From the NCBI GenBank assembly GCA_963781345.1, contig CAWAFQ010000014.1, positions 558,001 to 622,000 of the forward strand: DNA of 64,000 nucleotides. Reading direction: 5' to 3'. Within the stretch, counting starts at the first letter, position 1. The number at the start of each line of letters is the position of its first letter. This document shows positions 54,044-62,684 of the stretch, piece by piece. The stretch comes from JBBRHQ01 sp963781345 (GTDB lineage: Bacteria; Actinomycetota; Thermoleophilia; Solirubrobacterales; 70-9). The translations under genes and the position numbers were made by a program. The notes under the pieces were generated by a model that was given only the letters and a program-made list of their open reading frames with translations, did no database searches and was not told the origin of the DNA.

Positions 54044-55627
54044 ATGGAGATCCGGTCTTGGCTGCCGCCGTGGATCCGGCCGCGCTCAGATGAGGCGACC
54101 GATGAGGCGACCGGGCTCGGCCCAAGCGATGAATCCGCGGCGAGGGCTGCGCTCGAGGCGCCGTCCGCGGTCGGTGCCCCATCCGCACCGTCGCCTGCCG
54201 GCGCCGCGCCGATCTCCTCTGATGCTGCGCTCAGCGCCCCTGCCGTCGCTCCGCTGCCCTCTGCCGGCGAAGCCGCGGAGCCGGCCCCCGACGAGGCAGA
54301 TGTCCATTCCGAGCTGCGGGCGCGCCGCGAGGAGATCGTGCGGATGGAAGAGCGGGCGCTGCGCCAGATGGAGTCGGTCGAGACTCAGCTGCGCGAGCTC
54401 GAACGCCGTCGCGACACCCTCGACGACCGCGAGCGCAACCTCGAGAAGGAAACCGACGGGCTGAGACAGGCAAAGCGCCGCCACCTGCTCGAGCTCGAGC
54501 GGATTGCGGGCCTCAGTGCCGCCCAGGCGCGCCAGATCCTCCTCAAGGAAGTGGAGGACGAGGCCCGCCAGCAGGCTGGCCTGACGCTGAGGCGGATCGA
54601 GGAGGAGACCAAGCTCGAGGCCGAGCGCCGCGCCCGCGGCATCCTCGCGGTCTCGATGCAGCGACTCGCCGCAACCCAGGCGGGTGAGACGACGACCCGC
54701 CTCGTCCAGCTTCCCAACGACGACATGAAGGGCCGGATCATCGGACGCGAGGGCCGCAACATCCGCGCCCTCGAGAACCTGACAGGAGTCGACTTCATCA
54801 TCGACGAGACTCCGTCGGCGGTGTTGCTGTCCAGCTTCGACGGGGTCCGTCGCGAGATCGCACGGCTTACCCTGGAGAAGCTGATCGCCGACGGCCGCAT
54901 TCATCCGGCGCGCTGCGAGGAGGCCTACCAGCAGTCAAAGGACGAGATCGAGGACCGGATAATCGAGGAGGCGGAGCGGGCGCTGCTCGAGGCCAGGGTC
55001 AGCGGGGTGCACCCCGAGTTGGTCCGAATCCTCGGGCGGCTCAAGTTCCGCACCAGCTATGGCCAGAACGTCCTCGACCACCTGGTCGAGTGCTCGCAGA
55101 TCGCGTCGTTGATGGCGGCGGAGCTGGGTGCGTCGGCAGAGGTGGCCCGCAGGGCGGCGATGCTCCACGACATCGGCAAGGCCGTCAGCCACGAGGTCGA
55201 GGGAACGCACGCGGTCGTCGGCGCCCGCCTCGCACGCCGCTACGACGAGCCGGAGGCGGTCGCGCACGCGATCGAGTCCCATCACAACGAGGTCGAGCCA
55301 CGCACGGTCGAGGCGGTGATCGTTCAGGCCGCTGACGCCCTCTCAGGCGCCCGCCCGGGGGCCCGCGGGGAGTCACTCGAGCAATACGTCACCCGGCTTC
55401 GCGATCTCGAGGAGGTCGCGCAGCGCCACTCCGGGGTCGAGAAGGTCTACGCGATGCAGGCCGGTCGCGAGATCCGGGTGATGGTCGATCCCGGTGCCGT
55501 CGACGACGAGGCAGCGGCGCTGATCTCGCACGAGATCGCCACGGCGGTGGAGCGCGAGATGGACTACCCGGGCCGGATCAAGATCACGGTGATCCGTGAG
55601 AGCAGGGCGACGACCTACGCGAAGTAG
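54044..55627 (+). CDS. rny: Ribonuclease Y without the usual membrane anchor
   Basis: mRNA decay endonuclease. ATG 54044 behind GAGAGGAACAAAT. 527 residues: Pro/Ala-rich disordered start (about 1-85), coiled coil (about 88-200), KH (GRIIGREGRNIRALENLTGVDFIIDE), HD with H375-D376 in MLHDIGKAVSHEVEG, and the C-terminal KVYAMQAGREIRVMV part. No N-terminal transmembrane helix, unlike B. subtilis RNase Y, so location may differ or membrane contact is indirect. Confidence 0.93.
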   Translation: MEIRSWLPPWIRPRSDEATDEATGLGPSDESAARAALEAPSAVGAPSAPSPAGAAPISSDAALSAPAVAPLPSAGEAAEPAPDEADVHSELRARREEIVRMEERALRQMESVETQLRELERRRDTLDDRERNLEKETDGLRQAKRRHLLELERIAGLSAAQARQILLKEVEDEARQQAGLTLRRIEEETKLEAERRARGILAVSMQRLAATQAGETTTRLVQLPNDDMKGRIIGREGRNIRALENLTGVDFIIDETPSAVLLSSFDGVRREIARLTLEKLIADGRIHPARCEEAYQQSKDEIEDRIIEEAERALLEARVSGVHPELVRILGRLKFRTSYGQNVLDHLVECSQIASLMAAELGASAEVARRAAMLHDIGKAVSHEVEGTHAVVGARLARRYDEPEAVAHAIESHHNEVEPRTVEAVIVQAADALSGARPGARGESLEQYVTRLRDLEEVAQRHSGVEKVYAMQAGREIRVMVDPGAVDDEAAALISHEIATAVEREMDYPGRIKITVIRESRATTYAK

Positions 55628-55695
55628 ACCGGCGGCGCCCGTCGGCCGACGCGGCGGGCCTGCCTCCGCACGCAGAAGATAGGATCCGCGACGCA

Positions 55696-56280
55696 ATGTC
55701 GGCAGAAACGATCTTCTACATCCTCGGAATCACGCTCACGGTCTCGGCCGTGGTGGTCAGCATCATCGGGCTGCGCAGCAACTCCTTCCCCGGGAAGGCG
55801 TTCCCGTTGGTGGCGCTCTACTTCGCCCTGCTGGTGATCGGCACGACGACCTCTGCGGTGGTAAACGCGGAGACGAACACGACCGAGCGCACCGATAACC
55901 AGGAGGCGGCGCAGGCGCTCTACGGCGGGCAGAGCGTCGAGGCCGACACCGGACCGGCCGCCGCCACGCAGAAGAAGCTGCCGCCCGTCAAGGGCCCCGG
56001 CGGCACCGTCAAGCTGGCCGCCGACCCGACTCAGCTCCTCTACGACACCAAGACGCTGACCAGCAAGCCCGGCAAGGTGACCATCGCGTTCGACAACCCG
56101 GCGACGATCGAGCACGATGTCGCCATCGCCAAGGGCAACAACGTCCTCGACCAGAGCGACCTGATCGCCCAGGGGAAGACGTCGCTCTCGCTCGACCTTG
56201 CCGCGGGCTCCTACACCTTCTTCTGCACCGTCCCGGGGCATCGTGATGCCGGGATGGAAGGCACCCTGACCGTTAAGTAA
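55696..56280 (+). CDS. Membrane-anchored cupredoxin
   Basis: 194 residues. Two hydrophobic segments (about 6-26 and 35-55), then an extracytoplasmic cupredoxin domain with type-1 copper ligands H140 (IEHDVAI), C177 and H182 (FCTVPGHRDAGM) and M187. Plastocyanin/azurin-like electron carrier, anchored rather than free. TAGGAT lies ten bases before the ATG. No oxidase genes are nearby, so the partner is unknown. Confidence 0.87.
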   Translation: MSAETIFYILGITLTVSAVVVSIIGLRSNSFPGKAFPLVALYFALLVIGTTTSAVVNAETNTTERTDNQEAAQALYGGQSVEADTGPAAATQKKLPPVKGPGGTVKLAADPTQLLYDTKTLTSKPGKVTIAFDNPATIEHDVAIAKGNNVLDQSDLIAQGKTSLSLDLAAGSYTFFCTVPGHRDAGMEGTLTVK

Positions 56281-56359
56281 CCGGGCGGGCCTCCGCTTCG
56301 CGTCCGGGCGTGCCGCGGTCCCGGGCGGGCCTCCACTTCGCGTCCGGGCGTGCCGCGGG
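56281..56359 (+). repeat. Two tandem 40-bp units before miaB
   Basis: CCGGGCGGGCCTCC(G/A)CTTCG starts at 56281 and 56321, period 40 bp, one clear mismatch inside. Lies just upstream of the miaB -10 box (TAATCT 56365-56370). Confidence 0.75.
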
Positions 56360-56376
56360 CGCTGTAATCTCGCCGG

Positions 56377-57702
56377 GTGGCCGCGAGGACCTACCACGTC
56401 ACCACGTTCGGCTGCCAGATGAACGTGCACGACTCCGAGCGGATGCGGGGGATGCTCGACTCGCTCGGCTATGAGGAGGCTCCCGAGCGCGACGGCGCCG
56501 ATCTGATCCTCTTCAACACCTGCTCGATCCGCGAGTCGGCCGACAACCGCTTCATCGCCCATCTCGGCGAGGCGAAGCGCCTCAAGGGCGAGGATCCCGG
56601 CCGCATCGTCGGCGTCGGCGGGTGCTGGGCGCAATCGGTGCGCGAAGAGGTCTTCGAGCGCTTCCCCTTCGTCGACGTCGCCTTCGGGCCCGGCCAGATT
56701 CATCGTCTCGCCGAGTTCCTCACCACCGACTCCCTCAGCGCCCAGGGCTACTTCGAGTTCGAGGACTTCTCCGGGCATCTGCCGGCGAAGCGCGAGCGCG
56801 ACTTCCAGGGATGGCTGCAGATCTCGCAGGGCTGCAACTGCGCCTGCTCGTACTGCATCGTGCCCTCAACCCGGGGGCGCGAGGAGAGCCGCGAACCCGG
56901 CGAGCTGATCGCCGAGACGGAGCGCCTGGCAGCAGACGGGGTACGGGAGATCACCCTGCTGGGCCAGAACGTGAACAGCTACGGGCGCGACCTCCCGAGG
57001 TCGAGCCGGATGACCTTCGCCGAGCTGCTGGGGCGGGTCGACTCGGTGGGTGGTATCGAGCGAGTCCGCTACACGAGCCCCCATCCCAAGGACATGCGCG
57101 AGGACGTGATTCGCGCCCACGCCGAGCTCTCGTCGCTGTGCGAGCACATCCATCTTCCCCTCCAGTCGGGCTCGAGCAGGGTGCTGAAGCGGATGCGACG
57201 CACCTATGGTCGCGAGCGCTACATGGAGAGGGTCGCGCTGATCCGAGAGCACGTTCCCGACTGCGCAATAACGACCGACATCATCGTCGGGTTCCCCGGC
57301 GAGGACGAGGAGGACTTCCGCGAGACGCTGGAGGTCGTCGACGAGGTCGGCTACGACAGCGCCTTCACCTTCGTCTTCTCGCCGCGGCGCGGAACCGAGG
57401 CGGCGACGCTACCCGACCAGATTGCCCACCCGGTCAAGCGCGAGCGGATGGAGCGCCTGGTCGAGCTCGTCCAGCGCCGCGCCCGCGAGCGCAGTGCCCG
57501 CTTTGTCGGCCGCACGATGGAGGTCCTGGTCGAGGGCCCGAGCCGCACCGATCCGGCGCGCCTGCGCGGGCGCACCCGCCACAACAAGACCGTCAACTTC
57601 GACGGCACCGCATCGCCGGGGGAGCTGGTCGAGGTAGAGATCGCCGAGGCGACCTCGACGACGCTGTCGGGATCCGAGCGCATGCTCAGCCGGATCGCCT
57701 GA
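56377..57702 (+). CDS. miaB: tRNA-2-methylthio-N6-dimethylallyladenosine synthase
   Basis: Radical-SAM methylthiolation of tRNA A37. 441 residues; N-terminal UPF0004 cysteines (FGCQMN, FNTCSIRE, VGGCWAQ), radical-SAM CNCACSYC, and C-terminal TRAM domain. GTG with TAATCT six bases upstream (leaderless). First of the miaB-miaA-dapF-hflX neighbourhood. Confidence 0.95.
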   Translation: MAARTYHVTTFGCQMNVHDSERMRGMLDSLGYEEAPERDGADLILFNTCSIRESADNRFIAHLGEAKRLKGEDPGRIVGVGGCWAQSVREEVFERFPFVDVAFGPGQIHRLAEFLTTDSLSAQGYFEFEDFSGHLPAKRERDFQGWLQISQGCNCACSYCIVPSTRGREESREPGELIAETERLAADGVREITLLGQNVNSYGRDLPRSSRMTFAELLGRVDSVGGIERVRYTSPHPKDMREDVIRAHAELSSLCEHIHLPLQSGSSRVLKRMRRTYGRERYMERVALIREHVPDCAITTDIIVGFPGEDEEDFRETLEVVDEVGYDSAFTFVFSPRRGTEAATLPDQIAHPVKRERMERLVELVQRRARERSARFVGRTMEVLVEGPSRTDPARLRGRTRHNKTVNFDGTASPGELVEVEIAEATSTTLSGSERMLSRIA

Positions 57703-57716
57703 GGCAGGCCGCCGCC

Positions 57717-58625
57717 TTGCGGGTGTTGGCGATCTTCGGGCCGACCGCGGTCGGCAAGACGGGCGTCGCCGTGGCGCTCGCCGATCTGCTGCGCGCCGGC
57801 GGGGAGGACCCGGTGGCGATCAGCTGCGACTCGATCCAGGTCTATCGAGGGCTGGAGACGCTGAGCGGCGCCGCGAGCGCGGAGGAGCGCCGGCGGCTCG
57901 AGCACCGGCTGCTCTCGTTTGTCCCCGTCAGCGAAGAGTTCAGCGCCGGGCGCTTCGCCGAGCTCGCCAGGGAGCAGATCGACTCGCTGCTCGCCGAGCG
58001 CCGCAGGCCGATCGTGGTCGGAGGGACGGGGCTCTACCTGCGCGCCGCGCTCTCTGACCTCGACCTTCGCCCGGCGGTGCCGGCCGCGGTCCGCGAGCAG
58101 GTGGAGCGGGAGATCGCCGAGCGCGGCGCCGCCTCAATGCATGCCGAGATCGAGCCGGCGCTGGCCGCCGGGATCCATCCCAACGACCGCAAGCGGATCA
58201 CCCGCACTCTCGAGCTCCAGCGCGCCGGGGTCGAGGCGGCGCCGACGCAGCTCGGTGGGGGAGAGCTGTGGACGGCCCGCCTTCGCCACCCCACCCTCCT
58301 CGCGGGGATCGTCGTCGACCGCGATCAGCTGGCGCAGCGGATCGACTCCCGGGTCGAGGCGATGGTCGCCGCGGGGGCGGTCGAGGAGGCGCGCGCCGCC
58401 GAGCGCGCGGGAGCATCGCGCACGGCGGCGGTGGCCCTCGGCTTCCGCGAGCTGATCGGAGGCGATGTCGAGGGGGTCAAGCGTGCCCACCGTCGCTATG
58501 CCCGCCGCCAGCTGACCTGGATGCGACGGATGGAGGGTGTCCGGGTGTTCGAGCGCCGCGGGCGCGATGACGTCGCGATCGCCGAGGAGATCGAGGCCGC
58601 TCTCCGCGATACTGGCCCGCGATGA
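57717..58625 (+). CDS. miaA: tRNA dimethylallyltransferase
   Basis: Prenylates tRNA A37, the substrate for MiaB. 302 residues, TTG 57717. P-loop FGPTAVGKT, ISCDSIQVYRGL, VGGTGLYLRAAL and NDRKRITRTLE. Its end overlaps dapF by 4 bp. Confidence 0.94.
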   Translation: MRVLAIFGPTAVGKTGVAVALADLLRAGGEDPVAISCDSIQVYRGLETLSGAASAEERRRLEHRLLSFVPVSEEFSAGRFAELAREQIDSLLAERRRPIVVGGTGLYLRAALSDLDLRPAVPAAVREQVEREIAERGAASMHAEIEPALAAGIHPNDRKRITRTLELQRAGVEAAPTQLGGGELWTARLRHPTLLAGIVVDRDQLAQRIDSRVEAMVAAGAVEEARAAERAGASRTAAVALGFRELIGGDVEGVKRAHRRYARRQLTWMRRMEGVRVFERRGRDDVAIAEEIEAALRDTGPR

Positions 58626-59464
58626 GATTCGAGAAATGGCAGGCGCTGGGCAACGACTACGTGATCCTCGAGGCCGCCGGGCTTCCCTGGGGGCTGAGCG
58701 AGGAGAGGATCCGCCGGATCTGCGATCCGCACTTCGGGATCGGCTCGGACGGGATCCTGCTGCTCTCTCGCGCGTCGGATCCCGGGTTCGTCGCCGATCT
58801 GCGGATCTTCAATCCCGACGGCTCCGAGGCCGAGCTCTCAGGCAATGGTGCCCGCGAGGCGATCCTCTACCTGCGCCGCAACGGCTGGACCGACGCCGAG
58901 ACCTTCACGATCGGCACCGCGGCGGGTCCGATCACGCCGACGATCACCTCGGAGCGCACCTGCGCGGTCGAGATGGGGCGGGCCTCGACCGCCTCCAAGG
59001 ACTTCCCCGGCGGTGGCGACGACGGGCGCGGCACGCTCTCGGCGGGGGGTCGAACCTGGAGCTTCCAGCACGTCTCGATCGGAAACCCCCAGTGTGCGAT
59101 CGAGGTTGCGAATGGCCTCGAGAGCCTCGACATCGCGGCGATCGGCCCTGATATCGAGAGCTGCGAGCTGTTCCCGAATCGCACCAACGTGTCTTTTTTC
59201 TCGGTCGACGGCAGCCGGGTGCGGGCCCGCATCTTCGAGCGCGGGGTGGGGGAGACCCTCTCTTCGGGCACCGGAGCCAGCGGCGCCGCGGTCGCCGCCG
59301 TGCTCGGCGGGGCCGAGGGGCCGATCACGGTGGTGCTCGACGGCGGCGAGCTCGAGGTCGAGGTCTCGGCTGACCTCGAGGTCCGGCTCAGCGGCTGGGC
59401 CGAGCCGATCTGCGCGGGCGAGCTCTCAACCGAGCTCCTCGCCGCGCTCGCCGCGCTGCCATGA
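58622..59464 (+). CDS. dapF: Diaminopimelate epimerase homologue lacking both catalytic cysteines
   Basis: 280 residues, ATG overlapping miaA. Fold and order are DapF: KWQALGNDYVIL, DPHFGIGSDGILLL, a two-lobed body, and ERG.GETL.SGTGAS. But the thiol pair is gone: the residue before GNG (ELSGNGAR) is S73 where Cys is standard, and the second site (ETLSSGTGA) is S215. The codons TCA and TCG are not one step from TGC/TGT. A normal two-base racemisation would not work, so it may be inactive, use another chemistry, or epimerise a different substrate. Overlaps the next gene by 4 bp. Confidence 0.85.
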   Translation: MRFEKWQALGNDYVILEAAGLPWGLSEERIRRICDPHFGIGSDGILLLSRASDPGFVADLRIFNPDGSEAELSGNGAREAILYLRRNGWTDAETFTIGTAAGPITPTITSERTCAVEMGRASTASKDFPGGGDDGRGTLSAGGRTWSFQHVSIGNPQCAIEVANGLESLDIAAIGPDIESCELFPNRTNVSFFSVDGSRVRARIFERGVGETLSSGTGASGAAVAAVLGGAEGPITVVLDGGELEVEVSADLEVRLSGWAEPICAGELSTELLAALAALP

Positions 59465-59997
59465 GCGACCCCCTCCCGGCGGATCTGGCGGTGCGAGCGC
59501 TGACGGCCGAGGACGCCACGGCCACGGCGCTGGTGACGGCTGCCACCGACATCACCTACCTGGAGTGGATGCCGGAGGGCTGGAGGCCGGCGGGGGAGGC
59601 CCGCGAGCGGGCGCATTACGCCGCGACGCTCTCCGAGCCGGGGCGGTGGAGCGCGGGGGCCTTCGAAGGTGACGGCCGCCTGATCGCCTTCGCGACCCTC
59701 TCAGAGGCCACCGATGACGACGGAGCGGCGATCGAGGGGATGGGCCACATCACCGACCTCTTCGTCCACCCATCCCGCTGGCGCCAGGGGATCGCCGCCG
59801 CCCTTCTCGCTCTGGCCGAGGAGGAGATGCGCCGCCGGCGCTACTCCAGGGGGCGCCTGAGGGCTCCCGTGGGCTCTCCGGCCATCACCTTCTACGAGAG
59901 CCAGGGCTGGAGCGAGAACGGGGAGGCCAACTACACCGAGATGTATGACCTGCACACGATCGGCTTCTCGAAGGCCCTCGAGAGTTCGGCCGCGTAG
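59461..59997 (+). CDS. GNAT family acetyltransferase
   Basis: 178 residues, ATG overlapping dapF. Acetyl-CoA motif ITDLFVHPSRWRQGIAAALLALAEEEMRRRRYSRGRL, then ITFYESQGW. Substrate unknown. Location between dapF and a DapL-like gene suggests a shared operon. Confidence 0.85.
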   Translation: MSDPLPADLAVRALTAEDATATALVTAATDITYLEWMPEGWRPAGEARERAHYAATLSEPGRWSAGAFEGDGRLIAFATLSEATDDDGAAIEGMGHITDLFVHPSRWRQGIAAALLALAEEEMRRRRYSRGRLRAPVGSPAITFYESQGWSENGEANYTEMYDLHTIGFSKALESSAA

Positions 59998-60034
59998 GCT
60001 TGGCGCCGTACATCGACCGAGGCGAGGAGGCACG

Positions 60035-61204
60035 TTGGCGCTGACCGACCCATCGAAGCGGCTGCAGGCGATGCCGCCCTACATGTTCGCCGAGCTCGAG
60101 CGACGGATCGCGGACAAGCGGGCCGCCGGCATTGACGTCATCAGCCTTGGCATCGGCGACCCCGACGAGCCGACCTATCCCCACATCGTCAAGGCGATGC
60201 AGGAGGCGGTCGCCGTCAACGCCAACCAGAAGTACCCGAGCAACCGCGGCCGGGCCGAGTTCCGCGAGGCCTTCGCCGAATTCTACGGGCACCGTTTCGG
60301 CGTCGAGATCGACCCCGACTCCGAGGTGATCCCTGCGATTGGCGCCAAGGAGTGCATCTACAACCTCTGCTTCGCCTTCCTCGACCCCGGAGACGTCGCC
60401 CTCGCGTCGGACCCGGGCTACCCGGTCTACACCGGTGGCCCGGTGCTTGCTGGGGCCGAGGTTGAGCCCCTTCCCCTGGTCCCCGACCTCGGGTTTGCGC
60501 CCGACCTGACCGCGGTCTCGCCGGAGAAGGCGGCGAGGGCGCGACTGATGTTCCTCAACTACCCCAACAACCCGACCGGGGCGGTGGTCCCAGATGGCTT
60601 CTTCGAGCTGGTCGTCTCATTCGCACGCGAGCACGAGATCCTCGTCGTCCACGACAACGCCTACTCGGAAACCACCTACGACGGCTACGTCGCGCCGAGC
60701 TTCCTCGCCACGCCGGGGGCGATCGAGGTCGGGGTCGAGGTCTTCTCGCTCTCGAAGGGCTTCAACATGACCGGCTGGCGCTGCGCGGCGATCCTCGGCA
60801 ACGCCGAGGCGATCAGGGCCTACTGGCGGCTGAAGACGAACGTCGACTCCGGCCTCTTCGAGGCGGTCCAGCTGGCCGGAGCCGCTGCGCTGCTCGGACC
60901 GATGGGACCGCTGGAGCGGATGAACGACACCTACGCCCGCCGCCGCGACCTCGTCATCGGGATGCTGCGGGACATCGGGGTCGAGGCGGAGGCGCCGAAG
61001 GGGACGATCTATGTCTGGGCGCCGGTGCCGGCTGGACACACCTCGACCTCGTTCGCCGAACTCGTGCTCGAGGAGGCGGCGGTGGTGATCTCGCCCGGCT
61101 CGATGTACGGGGCCGGCGGCGAGGGCTTCTTCCGGATCTCGCTGACGACGCCCGACGAGCTCATCTCCGAGGCGGTCGGGCGGATGCGCGAGCACCTCTC
61201 CTAG
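60035..61204 (+). CDS. dapL: Class I/II aminotransferase, LL-diaminopimelate aminotransferase-like
   Basis: PLP enzyme. TTG 60035 with GAGGAGG upstream. 389 residues. LGIGDPDEPTYPHIV, YPSNRGRAEFREAFAEFY, GAKECIYNL, NYPNNPTGA and Schiff-base K241 in SLSKGFNMTGWR. The start and GAKE motif suit DapL, which makes LL-DAP in one step; the next step would need DapF. An alanine or aspartate aminotransferase is the alternative. Confidence 0.75.
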   Translation: MALTDPSKRLQAMPPYMFAELERRIADKRAAGIDVISLGIGDPDEPTYPHIVKAMQEAVAVNANQKYPSNRGRAEFREAFAEFYGHRFGVEIDPDSEVIPAIGAKECIYNLCFAFLDPGDVALASDPGYPVYTGGPVLAGAEVEPLPLVPDLGFAPDLTAVSPEKAARARLMFLNYPNNPTGAVVPDGFFELVVSFAREHEILVVHDNAYSETTYDGYVAPSFLATPGAIEVGVEVFSLSKGFNMTGWRCAAILGNAEAIRAYWRLKTNVDSGLFEAVQLAGAAALLGPMGPLERMNDTYARRRDLVIGMLRDIGVEAEAPKGTIYVWAPVPAGHTSTSFAELVLEEAAVVISPGSMYGAGGEGFFRISLTTPDELISEAVGRMREHLS

Positions 61205-61587
61205 TGGAGCACCTGCGGATCTCCTCCGGCTCCGCCTTCGAGCCGGAGATCGGCTTCTCCCGAGCCGTCCGGGTCGGAGACCGGGTGCTCGTCTCGGGAA
61301 CCGGCCCGATCTGGCCCGACGGCTCCTGCGACCCGAGCGCCTTCGCGCAGACTCGCCGCTGCATGGAGATCATCGGGGAAGCACTGAGCGAGGCGGGCGC
61401 CGGCCTCGACGATGTCGTCAGGACGCGCATCTACATCACCAACGCAGATGACGCCGGGGCGATCGGGCGAGCCCATGCAGAGGCGTTTGCCGCCGAGTCG
61501 CGCCCGGCGGCGACGATGGTGATCGTCGCCGGCCTCCTCGACCCACGCTGGCGGGTCGAGATCGAGGCCGAGGCGATCCTCGGCTAG
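61204..61587 (+). CDS. RidA family protein
   Basis: 127 residues, GTG overlapping the previous stop. LVSGTGPIWPDGS, IIGEALSEAGAGLDDVVRTRIYITNADD, and SRPAATMVIVAGLLDPRWRVEIEAEAI match the RidA/YjgF fold, which hydrolyses reactive enamines made by PLP enzymes; coupling to an aminotransferase fits. The usual active-site Arg lies in DVVRTRIYI. Confidence 0.88.
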   Translation: MEHLRISSGSAFEPEIGFSRAVRVGDRVLVSGTGPIWPDGSCDPSAFAQTRRCMEIIGEALSEAGAGLDDVVRTRIYITNADDAGAIGRAHAEAFAAESRPAATMVIVAGLLDPRWRVEIEAEAILG

Positions 61588-61612
61588 GAATCCGCCTCGG
61601 GCCGGGGGAGGG

Positions 61613-61794
61613 GTGGCCGACGAATTGCACGCACGGCGTGCGCGAGGTCGGCCACGTTCGAAGGCGACGGGGGTGGCCGACGAGGTGCATGCGGGGCGTG
61701 CGCGAGGTCGGCCACGTCCGGGGGCGGGCTGCGGCTTCCGGAGGAAGGCGTGGCGACGAGGTGCTCGTGGGGCGTGCGCGAGGTCGGCCACGTC
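61613..61794. repeat. Palindromic repeat cluster C (3 units)
   Basis: C1 61613-61657, C2 61673-61717 (60-bp period) and degenerate C3 61750-61794. C1 and C2 have arms GTGGCCGAC/GTCGGCCAC; in C3 the left arm is damaged (GTGGCGAC). Between the convergent ends of the RidA gene and the MBL-fold gene. Confidence 0.9.
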
Positions 61795-61861
61795 AGCTGG
61801 GCGGCTGGTTCCTTGCCGGGTTTGGCTTGACGGCGGTCGCCGGCTAGATGGTTGATTCCTC

Positions 61862-62683
61862 TTAGCGCTTGCGCCAGTAGCGGTCGAGGCCCGCCCACTG
61901 CTGCGCCGGCGGCACGGCCTGGATCAGGGCCTCGGCGTCGGGACCCGCCATCGTCTCGGCGACCTCCTCGCGCAGGCGCTGCTCGAAGCCGTCGGCGTCG
62001 AGCTCGCGGGCGCGCTCGGCGAGCTCCCAGAGACGCTCGCGGACGGCTGCGATGTGGGCGGGCGCGTCGTCGATCGCGCCGAAGTGGGTGATCCCGAGCG
62101 AGGCCGGTTCCCAGGCTGCGACGAGGTCGAGGGAGCGCTCCCAAGCCTCGAGGTCGATGTCGGGCGGCGGGGTGGGGGGGATGATCAGGTTGGCGGGCGG
62201 GATCCGGGTGGCGCAGACGTCGCCGACGAAGGCGCGGCCGCTGTCGGAGTGCAGGTAGCAGACGTGGTGGGAGGCGTGACCGGGGGTGTAGGCGACGCGG
62301 AATCCGAGCACCTCCTCGCCGCCGCCCAGTGTCGTGATATTTGTCTCCGGGACGGGGATGATCTCCCCCCAGAGTCGCTCCATCTGCTCGCCGTAGAGTC
62401 GCGAGGCGCTGGCGATCAGCTTCGAGGGGTCGGCGAGGTGCGGGGCGCCGCGCTCGTGGACGTAGACGCGCAGACCGGGCCAGCGGCGCACCAGCGCCCC
62501 CGTCGCCCCGGCGTGGTCGAGGTGGATGTGGGTCAGCAGCAGGGCCTCGGGTGGCTCCTCGCCGATCTGCTCCAGCAGGGCCGGCAGCGAGGATTCCGGC
62601 CCGGGGTCGATCAGGACCCCGCCCACCTGCCAGCAACCGATTGCGTGTGGCCGGCCGAGATGCTCGACGTCGAGCAGGCGCAA
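61862..62683 (-). CDS. MBL-fold metallohydrolase
   Basis: 273 residues. Metal motif H52-I-H54-L-D56-H57, then YTPGHASHHVCYL, FVGDVC and ITHFGA. Glyoxalase II/lactonase-like hydrolase of unknown substrate. TTG start one base after the epimerase stop, so in one operon with it. Confidence 0.88.
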   Translation of the reverse strand: MRLLDVEHLGRPHAIGCWQVGGVLIDPGPESSLPALLEQIGEEPPEALLLTHIHLDHAGATGALVRRWPGLRVYVHERGAPHLADPSKLIASASRLYGEQMERLWGEIIPVPETNITTLGGGEEVLGFRVAYTPGHASHHVCYLHSDSGRAFVGDVCATRIPPANLIIPPTPPPDIDLEAWERSLDLVAAWEPASLGITHFGAIDDAPAHIAAVRERLWELAERARELDADGFEQRLREEVAETMAGPDAEALIQAVPPAQQWAGLDRYWRKR

Positions 62684-62684
62684 G

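Noticed and set aside
61613..61794. Coding frames through the palindromic repeats (also at 31946-32169 and 42239-42407)
   Set aside because: They read ADLAH/ARGRPR-type peptides only because the repeat has a near-60-bp period; there is no ribosome site or family.
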